Of a DNA stretch of 64,000 nt, positions 52,237 to 59,648 are shown one piece after another. The position numbers and the translations under genes are program-made. The notes beneath the pieces are model-generated. The model was not told the origin of the DNA and did no database searches. It worked only from the letters and a program-made list of their open reading frames with translations. Source of the DNA: Sphingobium sp. YR768 (GTDB lineage Bacteria > Pseudomonadota > Alphaproteobacteria > Sphingomonadales > Sphingomonadaceae); the NCBI RefSeq assembly GCF_900111125.1, contig NZ_FOGE01000016.1, positions 1 to 64,000 on the forward strand, in the 5' to 3' direction. Within the stretch, counting starts at the first letter, position 1; each line of letters begins with the position of its first letter.

Positions 52237-53373
52237 TTACGAAAGAGTCGCCAGCGATGCCGGGCTATAGGGTTGCAGTTCGTCGTGGGCATTGCGCCGC
52301 ACCTTGTCGACCCAAGCAGGATCGACCAGCAATGCCCGACCGATCGCCACCAGATCGAAATCGCCGCGCTCCAACATGATGTTCAGGGCTTCCAAGCGCC
52401 CCAGCGACGGGGCGGCGTGCGATCCCGAAAACATCGTGTCGAGCATTTCCTTCTCGATCCCCAGCGATCCGACCGTGATCGACGGCCGCCCGGTCAGCTT
52501 GCGCGCCCAGCCCGCCAGATTGAGCGGACTATCGGCAAATTCCGGCTCCCAGAAGCGCCGCTGCGACGCATGGAAAATATCGACGCCGGCCTCCGCCAGC
52601 GGCTCCAGCAGGCTCGCCAGTTCGCACGGCGTCGTCGCCAGCTTCGCCGCATAATCCTGCTGTTTCCATTGTGAAAAGCGAAACAGGATCGGGAAGTCTG
52701 GGCCGACCGCACGGCGGCAGGCCCGCATCACCTCCACCGCGAAACGACCGCGATCGGCCAGCGCCGCGCCGCCCCACTGGTCCTGGCGCCTGTTCGTGCC
52801 GTGCCAGAAAAACTGGTCGATCAGATAGCCATGCGCGCCATGCAGTTCGACACCATCGAAGCCCAGCGCCTGTGCGCTCGCCGCACCCCGCGCATAAGCG
52901 TCGATCAGCGCCGCAATATCCGCCTCGCTGCTGCCCTGCGCCACCTGCTCATCGGGGCCAACATAGCCTGACGGGCTGGACTTGAGGATCATGTCCTCCT
53001 CGATCGCATCATAGAGATTGTCGATCTGCGCCCGCCGCGTCATGCCCACATGCCAGAGTTGCGGCACGATCTTCCCCCCGACCGCATGCACTTCATCGAC
53101 GACATGCTGCCAGCCGCGCAAAGCATCCTCGCCATAGAAGCGCGGTGCACTATCTTCGTTCGATGCGCTGGGATGGTCGATCCATGTGCCTTCGGTCACG
53201 ATCAGCCCGACCCCACCCTCGGCCCGCCGCCGATAATAAGCCGCGACATCCGGCCCCACCACGCCATCGGGCGAGAAGCAGCGCGTCATAGGCGCCATGA
53301 CCGTACGGTTGGCGAGAGACAGGCTGCCGATCGTCACCGGATCGAACAATCTGGGGCTGGCGGCAATGCTCAT
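52237..53373 (-). CDS. NADH:flavin oxidoreductase (Old Yellow Enzyme family)
   Basis: A 378-residue FMN enzyme of the OYE family. It has [23 protein letters not shown] (about 9-31), [20 protein letters not shown] (about 169-188) and [13 protein letters not shown] (about 233). It reduces activated C=C bonds, such as enones made during breakdown of cyclic compounds. The ATG at 53373 has GAGGAGTGAGCC upstream. It is divergent from the SDR at 53487; that promoter has no clear copy of the shared operator. Confidence 0.92.
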   Translation of the reverse strand: MSIAASPRLFDPVTIGSLSLANRTVMAPMTRCFSPDGVVGPDVAAYYRRRAEGGVGLIVTEGTWIDHPSASNEDSAPRFYGEDALRGWQHVVDEVHAVGGKIVPQLWHVGMTRRAQIDNLYDAIEEDMILKSSPSGYVGPDEQVAQGSSEADIAALIDAYARGAASAQALGFDGVELHGAHGYLIDQFFWHGTNRRQDQWGGAALADRGRFAVEVMRACRRAVGPDFPILFRFSQWKQQDYAAKLATTPCELASLLEPLAEAGVDIFHASQRRFWEPEFADSPLNLAGWARKLTGRPSITVGSLGIEKEMLDTMFSGSHAAPSLGRLEALNIMLERGDFDLVAIGRALLVDPAWVDKVRRNAHDELQPYSPASLATLS

Positions 53374-53486
53374 GGCTCACTCCTCGTCCTGCGCAACGAC
53401 TAGCGGTTGCAATTTAGTTCATATTATTATCATGTGCATGTGTCTTATATGTCGGAGCACGGCAAAATCAAGGAGAGGAAAGCAAC

Positions 53487-54278
53487 ATGCAGTTAAAGGA
53501 CAAGGTGGCGGTCGTGCTGGGCGCCTCTGCTGAAGGCGGAACCGGCTGGGCCATATCCGAAGCACTTGCGAAAGCCGGGGCGAAGGTGGTCGTCGCCGCC
53601 CGCTCGATGGACGGGCTGGAGAGGTTGGCGGCGAAAATCGGCGGGCTGGCGGTGCAATGCGATGCCGGCAGAGAGGCGGACATCGCCAATCTGGCGCGCG
53701 TGGCGGCACAGGCTCATGGCGCGATCGACATCGCCGTCAACGCCGCCGCCCTGCCAGTGATAAGCATGATCGCCGATGTCACGTCCGAACAGTTGCAGCG
53801 CGGTGTGGAGGTCAATTATTTCGGCCATGTCCATTTCATCCGTCACATGACGCAGGTGATGAATGATGGCGGATCGATCACGCTCATCTCCTCCAACAGC
53901 ACGGTGCAGCCGCAACCGCCGCATTTCGCCTATGCCTGCGCCAAGGCCGCAACCGACTGTCTGGTCGGCTATGCCGCGCTGGAATATGGCGCGCGTGGCA
54001 TCCGGGTGAACTCGCTGCTGCCCGGCCCGATCAAGTCGGCGCTGGCTGCGGGCCTCTTCGCCATTCCGGGCGTCGAGGAGCTTTATGCCAGCCATGTCCC
54101 GCTCGGACGGGTCGGCCTTCCCCGCGACTATGCCGATACGGTCGTGTTCCTGTCTGGCCCGACCTATATCACCGGCGTCAACCTGCCAGTCAGCGGCGGC
54201 AATCATCTGACCGGCATGCCCCGACTGGAGGACGTCGAGAGCGGAGCCGATGCCTATCGCTCCGACAAGACCGCTTGA
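53487..54278 (+). CDS. SDR-family oxidoreductase with atypical glycine motif
   Basis: A 263-residue SDR. The glycine motif is LGASAEGGTGWAI (about 11-23), related to the extended motif of the SDR at 33487. NAAA replaces NNAG, and the catalytic residues SSNS and YACAK (about 151-155) are present. AAGGAGAGG precedes the ATG. It is divergent from the OYE gene and convergent with the kinase at 54312. Confidence 0.9.
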   Translation: MQLKDKVAVVLGASAEGGTGWAISEALAKAGAKVVVAARSMDGLERLAAKIGGLAVQCDAGREADIANLARVAAQAHGAIDIAVNAAALPVISMIADVTSEQLQRGVEVNYFGHVHFIRHMTQVMNDGGSITLISSNSTVQPQPPHFAYACAKAATDCLVGYAALEYGARGIRVNSLLPGPIKSALAAGLFAIPGVEELYASHVPLGRVGLPRDYADTVVFLSGPTYITGVNLPVSGGNHLTGMPRLEDVESGADAYRSDKTA

Positions 54279-54285
54279 GTGGCTT

Positions 54286-54307
54286 GGGGCGAGGCAAGCC
54301 TCGCCCC
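54286..54307. terminator. bidirectional hairpin terminator
   Basis: GGGGCGAGG (54286-54294) and CCTCGCCCC (54299-54307) form a perfect 9-base stem with loop CAAG between convergent genes. Confidence 0.75.
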
Positions 54308-54311
54308 GACT

Positions 54312-55400
54312 TTACAGCCCCAGCAGGCCGAAACTGTCATGATCCAGCGCCGCCGTCGCCGCGCGCACGACATTCGCGGTGTTGATCCCTTCGGGTTGCC
54401 ACACCGCGCTGTTGTTGAGCCAGGTGACGACGGGATAGAAGGCCGCACAGCGGTAGAAGAACCACGCCTCCTCGAACGACGGCACATCCGCCACGCCATA
54501 GGCGCGCAACCGGGTCAGGAAATGGGATAGTAACGCCTTTTCCCATGTCCGCCGGTCGGCAATGTCCAGCGTGCAGAGCATGAAATAGGAAAGGCCGATC
54601 GGCCAATGTTCCGGCCGCGCGACCCAGTCGATCAGGCCCGGTTGCCCGGTTGCCGTGATATAGAGATTGCCCAGATGCTCATCGCCATGGATCACCACCA
54701 TCGCCGTCTGCGGCAATAGCGACCAAAGTCGACTCCACGCCTCCTGCGCCCGTTCCATATCCTGAAAGGCGCGCGGCAATGCCCGTCCGCGCGGCAATTC
54801 GACATAGCTGCGCCAGTTTTCCGCGGTGAAGAAGGTCGGGAAATAGACATCGTTCACCATTCGGCGATTTTCATGCGCCAGGGTGCCCGGCCCCATCGCG
54901 CCGCCCTCCGCGAACATCGGGCTGTTCCAACTGCTGGCATACATGCGGGCAAAGGCGTCCATGAACGCCATCGCCTGCCCCAGATCGAGCGTATGATGCG
55001 CATGGAAGAAGGTCGCGCCCTGCGGCGTCAGATCCTCCATGATGATCGCCGATGCTTCATCGCTGACGTCGATATGGTGCCATCGCGGCCCGGCCGGCGC
55101 GGCGACCAGCGGCACGATATCGCGAAAGGAGCGCAATTCATTGGCCATGGCCCAGGCCGACCCGGTCGCCGGGTCATTTTCGCCGGGGAAATTGCCCTTC
55201 ACGATGAAGCTGTCCGGCTTGCCCTCACCGCCCGCCGCATAGTCCACCTTGATGCGGAATTTATTCTGCTTGAACCCGAACACCGGCCCGCGCTCCACCC
55301 GCGAAACCGCTACCTCCGGCCAGCTCCGCCGCAGCGCAGCCGTCACCCAGGACGCATCGATATCCTCATAGCGCAGCGGAATGGTCAGTGTTTCAGCCAT
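54312..55400 (-). CDS. APH-fold kinase-like protein
   Basis: A 362-residue phosphotransferase-family protein. The catalytic loop is IHGDEHLGN (about 236-244) and the metal-binding position is LIDWVARPEHWP (about 256). The N-lobe contains FRIKVDYAAG and SFIVKGNFPG. It resembles the kinase-like protein at 45154 more than the LvaA-type one at 31523. The substrate is unknown. It is divergent from the alcohol dehydrogenase at 55482 across a promoter with tandem operators. Confidence 0.83.
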   Translation of the reverse strand: MAETLTIPLRYEDIDASWVTAALRRSWPEVAVSRVERGPVFGFKQNKFRIKVDYAAGGEGKPDSFIVKGNFPGENDPATGSAWAMANELRSFRDIVPLVAAPAGPRWHHIDVSDEASAIIMEDLTPQGATFFHAHHTLDLGQAMAFMDAFARMYASSWNSPMFAEGGAMGPGTLAHENRRMVNDVYFPTFFTAENWRSYVELPRGRALPRAFQDMERAQEAWSRLWSLLPQTAMVVIHGDEHLGNLYITATGQPGLIDWVARPEHWPIGLSYFMLCTLDIADRRTWEKALLSHFLTRLRAYGVADVPSFEEAWFFYRCAAFYPVVTWLNNSAVWQPEGINTANVVRAATAALDHDSFGLLGL

Positions 55401-55426
55401 GTCTCTCTCCTTGTCAGGCGCTTATA

Positions 55427-55456
55427 GGCACGCTAGATTATGATATGCTAGCATAT
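55427..55456. promoter_or_regulatory. shared operator, tandem sites 7a and 7b
   Basis: Site 7b contains the perfect palindrome ATATGCTAGCATAT (55443-55456). Site 7a GGCACGCTAGATTA (55427-55440) is a weaker copy starting 15 bases before the aligned 7b (55442), the same pitch as 3a/3b. They lie 26-41 bases from the kinase start (55400) and alcohol dehydrogenase start (55482). Confidence 0.72.
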
Positions 55457-55481
55457 TTATAAGAATGAGAGGATAGATGGG

Positions 55482-56495
55482 ATGAAGGCGGCGATTTTCG
55501 TGCAGGCGGGCCAGCCTCTGGCGATCGAGGATCGGCCTATCCCCCGCCCGGGTCCACATCAGGCGCTGATCCGCGTGCATCGCTGCGGCATTTGCGGGTC
55601 GGACCTGCATATGACCAGCGGCAGCCCTTTCGACATGCCATGCGGCACGTCGCCCGGCCATGAATATGCCGGAGACGTGCTGGAGGTCGGCCCGGACGCT
55701 GCGCCGATCCGGGTCGGCGATCGCGTGACCGCGCTGCCCATGTCGGCCTGTGGCGATTGCCCTGCTTGCCGGGCCGACAGGCCGCTTCACTGCACCGCGC
55801 TGCGGTCGATGGCGGGCGGCTATGGCGAATATACGCTGATCGACACGCGCAAGGCGATCCGCCTGCCCGACACGCTGACATATGCGGATGGCGCTTTAGT
55901 GGAACCGCTGGCGTCCGCCCTGCGCGGAGTCCAGCGGTTGGGGCCGCTGGGACCGGACAGCCGCGTCGCTATATTGGGAGCGGGCGCGATCGGCGCTTCC
56001 GCCGCCTTCTGGGCGCGCCGGTTGGGTGGTGGGCGGGTGGCGATGATCGCACGGTCAAACCGCAATGAAGGGCTGGCGGCCGCCATGGGCGCGGATGGAT
56101 TCCTGACGGTGAATGACGATCTGCCGCAGCAGCTGGAACAGATGCTGGGCGGCGCGCCCGACATTGTTATCGAAGGCGCAGGCTCATCTGGCGCGATCCA
56201 GCAATCGATCAATCTCGTCGGCAATGGCGGGACGGTGCTCAGCCTGGGCGGCTGCATCCAGCCCGACCCGATCATGCCCGCCATCGCCATGTTCAAGGAT
56301 ATCAGGCTGCAATTCAGTGTGGCTTATGGTCTGACCGATTTCATCCAGTGCGTGGACACGCTGGACGCTGGCGCGCTCGAACCGCGCGCATTGGTCGGCG
56401 AGACGATCTCGCTCGCCGCCCTGCCCGCCCGGTTCGAAACGATGCGCAGCGGATCGCACGTCGCCAAGGTGATGGTCGACCCGACGGCCGGTTAG
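55482..56495 (+). CDS. zinc-dependent alcohol dehydrogenase (MDR family)
   Basis: A 337-residue medium-chain dehydrogenase. The catalytic zinc ligands are Cys in HRCGICGSD (about 37) and His in SPGHEYAG (about 62). The structural zinc cluster CGDCPACRADRPLHC is near 90-104. The cofactor motif is GAGAIGASAAFWARRLGGG (about 166-184). It oxidises a secondary or primary alcohol. Its stop overlaps the convergent kinase gene by four bases. Confidence 0.92.
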   Translation: MKAAIFVQAGQPLAIEDRPIPRPGPHQALIRVHRCGICGSDLHMTSGSPFDMPCGTSPGHEYAGDVLEVGPDAAPIRVGDRVTALPMSACGDCPACRADRPLHCTALRSMAGGYGEYTLIDTRKAIRLPDTLTYADGALVEPLASALRGVQRLGPLGPDSRVAILGAGAIGASAAFWARRLGGGRVAMIARSNRNEGLAAAMGADGFLTVNDDLPQQLEQMLGGAPDIVIEGAGSSGAIQQSINLVGNGGTVLSLGGCIQPDPIMPAIAMFKDIRLQFSVAYGLTDFIQCVDTLDAGALEPRALVGETISLAALPARFETMRSGSHVAKVMVDPTAG

Positions 56496-57958
56496 CTGGC
56501 CATCATGTCGCGGATCGGCCGGAGGAAGCCGGCCATCATCGAATGGCCGACATGGCCGAGCTTCAGTTCGTCCAGCTTCCCCGTCTCGAAACAATTGGTC
56601 GTCAGCTGGCTCGCTGTCAAATTACGCACATGCCCCCATATCTGGAAGAAGCGCACTCGCGCCTCGTCCAGATCGGGGCCCCCCGCCGCGCGATAGGCGT
56701 CCATGAAAGCGCCCCAATCGAGCGAGTTCCCCACCGTGTTGCGGACATAACCAACGTCATCCGCCGGATCGCCGATATGGGAAAATTCCCAATCGACCAC
56801 GGCGCTCAGCCGCCCGTCGTCAACGATGAAATTATGGAAGCCGATATCGCCGTGCAGCAGCACCGGTCGACCCGTTGCCTCGGGAATATTGTCCATCAGC
56901 CAGCCATAGAGGGCCAGCACCGCGGGGGACGGCATCGCCATTTCGCGCAGATACAGATCCTTGATCGACTGGATATAGCGGCGCGTCACTTCCGCAAGCG
57001 GCAAATCCCACAGATGCGACGCAATCCCGTCGGTCAGGTCGCCCAGTTCGCGCATCGGCGGCAACTGGTGCAACCGCGCGACGCTGCCGGCCAGCAGGTC
57101 GACCAGTGCCTGATCCACCTTGCCCGCCGCGCCATGAACATTGCCGCCGCTCGTCCCCGGTGCCCGCGTCATGATCAGGAAGTCGCCGCCGGGCAGCAAT
57201 TGATGCTCCTCATCCACCCACAGGGCTTCGGGGGCCGGAAATCCATGGTCATAGGCCGCGCGGATGACCGGAAACTCGTAGCGCACACGATGACAGTCAT
57301 TGTCCATCGTCGGTTCGTCCCGGTCGCGGCGCATGACAAACGCGCCGGACAGCGCCTGCCCCTCGACCATGAACAGGATGGTTTCCTTGCCATAGCCGCC
57401 CGGCAAAGGCCGGAAATCGGTGACGCGCAGACCGGCATCGTCAAAGCGATCAGCGAGATAGGCCTGAAGGCGCAGCGCCGTTATAGCCGTGTCCTGCATA
57501 GTCTCGACCGGCAGCAGGTCGCCACACAGTTCGCCGATGCGCGTCAGTTCCGCGTCCGACGTCTCGAACACGATCCGCGTCCGCTCGGCCGCGTCGATGC
57601 GCGGATCGGACGCCAGCCGCTCGACCAGCAAGGACCAGTCCCGCATCGTCGCGCGCTGCATCGCTTCCCGCTCTGCCTTGCCATCGGGCGCCGCTGCCAG
57701 CGCCGCGCGAATGGCTTCGACCGCTTCGAACAGGTCAGGCGCGATGCGCGACAGGGACAGGCGATCGACCAGCCCAGCCAATTGCGCCTCCAGCCGGTCG
57801 CGCCAGCCAGAAAAGAGCGGATCGTGGAAACTTTCCCGCGTCTCCAATATCTTGAGCGAGGCGACCAGCGCCTCCTCATTCGAGGCATAGACGACATCTT
57901 CATGAACGATGGCGACGGTACGGTTGAGCGAGCGCAGCAGACGCGCGGAAATCGACAT
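56492..57958 (-). CDS. APH-fold kinase with N-terminal helical domain
   Basis: A 488-residue phosphotransferase-family protein. Residues about 1-155 form an extra mostly helical domain. The kinase part starts near 160 with FRPLPGGYGKETILFMV (about 190), has the catalytic loop LLHGDIGFHN (about 372), and the metal site VVDWEFSHIGDPADD (about 390). It is 100-130 residues longer than the other kinases here. The helical domain may be homologous to the separate protein at 63080. Substrate unknown. It probably follows the flavoprotein gene at 59397 in one transcript, 29 bases downstream. Confidence 0.85.
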   Translation of the reverse strand: MSISARLLRSLNRTVAIVHEDVVYASNEEALVASLKILETRESFHDPLFSGWRDRLEAQLAGLVDRLSLSRIAPDLFEAVEAIRAALAAAPDGKAEREAMQRATMRDWSLLVERLASDPRIDAAERTRIVFETSDAELTRIGELCGDLLPVETMQDTAITALRLQAYLADRFDDAGLRVTDFRPLPGGYGKETILFMVEGQALSGAFVMRRDRDEPTMDNDCHRVRYEFPVIRAAYDHGFPAPEALWVDEEHQLLPGGDFLIMTRAPGTSGGNVHGAAGKVDQALVDLLAGSVARLHQLPPMRELGDLTDGIASHLWDLPLAEVTRRYIQSIKDLYLREMAMPSPAVLALYGWLMDNIPEATGRPVLLHGDIGFHNFIVDDGRLSAVVDWEFSHIGDPADDVGYVRNTVGNSLDWGAFMDAYRAAGGPDLDEARVRFFQIWGHVRNLTASQLTTNCFETGKLDELKLGHVGHSMMAGFLRPIRDMMAS

Positions 57959-57987
57959 TCATTCTTCTCCCGGTACGGGATTACAGT

Positions 57988-59397
57988 TCAGGCGTTTACG
58001 CGGAGCGATGCGGCGGCTTCCTCGCCCGCCAGCCGGCCAAAGGTCAGGGCATTGCCCACGCCCATGCCTCCGCCCGAATAGCGATTGCCCTGGACGCAGC
58101 CCAATATCTCGCCCGCCGCATAGAGGCCGGGAATGGCGATGCCGTTGCGGTCGCGCACTCGTCCCTTTGTATCGATGTCCAGCCCGGCGCTGGTCTGGCC
58201 GATCACCGATGCCCGCACCTCCACCGCGAAATAGGGCGCGGCGTCGATCGGGAAATATTTGGGCGCCTGCTTGGCCCACTCGCTGTCCACGCCATCCTGA
58301 GCATCTTCATTATAGCGCGCGACCGTCTCGGCCAGCGCCAGACGATTGATGCCGACCATATCGGCCAGTTTCTCCAGCGTGTCGGCGGTACGGATCTTGC
58401 CGCTCTCTACATGTTTGCGGATCAGATCCTCATCCCAGGTCTGCGACACTTCGCCGGTATGATAGGGATCGGAAAAGCGCTTGTCGGCGCTCCCTTCCAC
58501 TAACGTCTTTTCATCGAAAATGGCCCAGGCATGAGCGCCGGACTGTTCGTTGATCAGATAGCCGGACACGGCATAGGGCGAATTTTCCGGCATAAAGCGC
58601 CGTCCTTCGTCATTCACCAGCATGCACCATGGCGGCAGGAAGGCTTCCACCGAATTGGGCACCAGCCCGGCCGATGGCAGGACGAGGCCCGTATCATGCC
58701 CGGTAATCTGCGCGCCGATCGCCTCGCCCAGCTTGATGCCGTCGCCCAGAATGAAGGGCGCATCATTATGCACCGAATAGACGATGTCGCCATGCTGCGC
58801 GGCGGACGGGAAATAGCGCGCGCGCATGCCGGGGCTGTTGCCGAAACCGCCGGTCGTGATGATCACCGCTTTCGCACGCAGGTCCATGCCCGACGCATGA
58901 ACGCCCACCACCCGGCCGTCCTCGATCAGCAATCGATCGACCCGGGTACCAAGCGCGGTTTCGATGCCCTTTGCGCCAACCTCATTGATCAGCAGGCGGC
59001 CGATCGTGTCGCCCGCGCCAACGGTGCAATGGCCGCGCGGCACCGTGTCGACGCCGGATTTCACCACCCACTCATATTCCGCGCCCAGGCTGACCAGCCA
59101 CTCGACCGAAGCCGCGCTGCGTTCGGCAAACAGGCGGATGATGTCGGGCCGCGTCTGCCAGCCGTTCAGCGTCATGATATAGTCGTACATGGCCTGCGGG
59201 CTGTCCGCGATGCCCATTGCCTGCTGAACACTGGTCCCCGCCGCATAGACCACGCCGCCCGACAGCCGGGTCGCTCCGCCCAGCTTTGTGTCCGCCTCCA
59301 GTAGCATTACCGACGCGCCGGCCGCCTGCGCGAACAGCGCAGCGGTCATACCCGCACCGCCGCCGCCCACCACGATGATGTCGTAATCCGTGCTCAT
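57988..59397 (-). CDS. FAD dehydrogenase (fumarate-reductase/3-ketosteroid-dehydrogenase-like)
   Basis: A 469-residue flavoprotein. It has the FAD motif GGGGAGMTAALFAQAAG (about 11-27), then LLEADTKLGGATRLSGG (about 32-48). The C-terminal NRYSGGGMGVGNALTFGRLAGEEAA completes the FAD_binding_2 fold. The family includes fumarate reductases and 3-ketosteroid 1-dehydrogenases that introduce or remove C=C bonds next to a carbonyl. I cannot assign the substrate. The ATG at 59397 has GGAGAGG upstream, and the gene is divergent from the TonB receptor at 59649. Confidence 0.88.
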   Translation of the reverse strand: MSTDYDIIVVGGGGAGMTAALFAQAAGASVMLLEADTKLGGATRLSGGVVYAAGTSVQQAMGIADSPQAMYDYIMTLNGWQTRPDIIRLFAERSAASVEWLVSLGAEYEWVVKSGVDTVPRGHCTVGAGDTIGRLLINEVGAKGIETALGTRVDRLLIEDGRVVGVHASGMDLRAKAVIITTGGFGNSPGMRARYFPSAAQHGDIVYSVHNDAPFILGDGIKLGEAIGAQITGHDTGLVLPSAGLVPNSVEAFLPPWCMLVNDEGRRFMPENSPYAVSGYLINEQSGAHAWAIFDEKTLVEGSADKRFSDPYHTGEVSQTWDEDLIRKHVESGKIRTADTLEKLADMVGINRLALAETVARYNEDAQDGVDSEWAKQAPKYFPIDAAPYFAVEVRASVIGQTSAGLDIDTKGRVRDRNGIAIPGLYAAGEILGCVQGNRYSGGGMGVGNALTFGRLAGEEAAASLRVNA

Positions 59398-59497
59398 GCG
59401 CCCATTCCTCTCCATGCCGATATTCGCCCGATATTCCAGAGGCTTGACTCTCAAATATCAGACCGCTTCTGGTGCGGACCGGCTTCTGAAGACAATC

Positions 59498-59511
59498 TAG
59501 TATCCTAGCGT
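59498..59511. promoter_or_regulatory. shared operator, site 8
   Basis: TAGTATCCTAGCGT matches 11 of 14 positions of TAGTATGCTAGAAT. It is 100 bases from the flavoprotein start (59397) and 137 bases from the TonB receptor start (59649). A degenerate copy, TATGGTACGTTA, may lie at 59577-59588, inside a TTGACG...TATATG promoter-like stretch. Confidence 0.5.
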
Positions 59512-59648
59512 ACCAGATTGCAAGGGGGATGAAAGCCGAGTTGCGATTTTGGCAATATGCGGATAATCCTTTGACGTATGGTACGTTAATATACTATATG
59601 TTTGCAGTCGGTCGAAACGGACCCAAAATATGTTCCGGGAGAGTAGAG

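Noticed and set aside
53400..53460. Search for the shared operator between the OYE and SDR genes
   Set aside because: The region is A/T-rich and contains CATGTGCATGTG, but no alignment to TATGCTAGCATA was convincing. I do not count this promoter in the regulon.
56348..58081. 577-residue open frame on the plus strand
   Set aside because: It is antisense to the long kinase gene, which has the HGD and DWE catalytic motifs.
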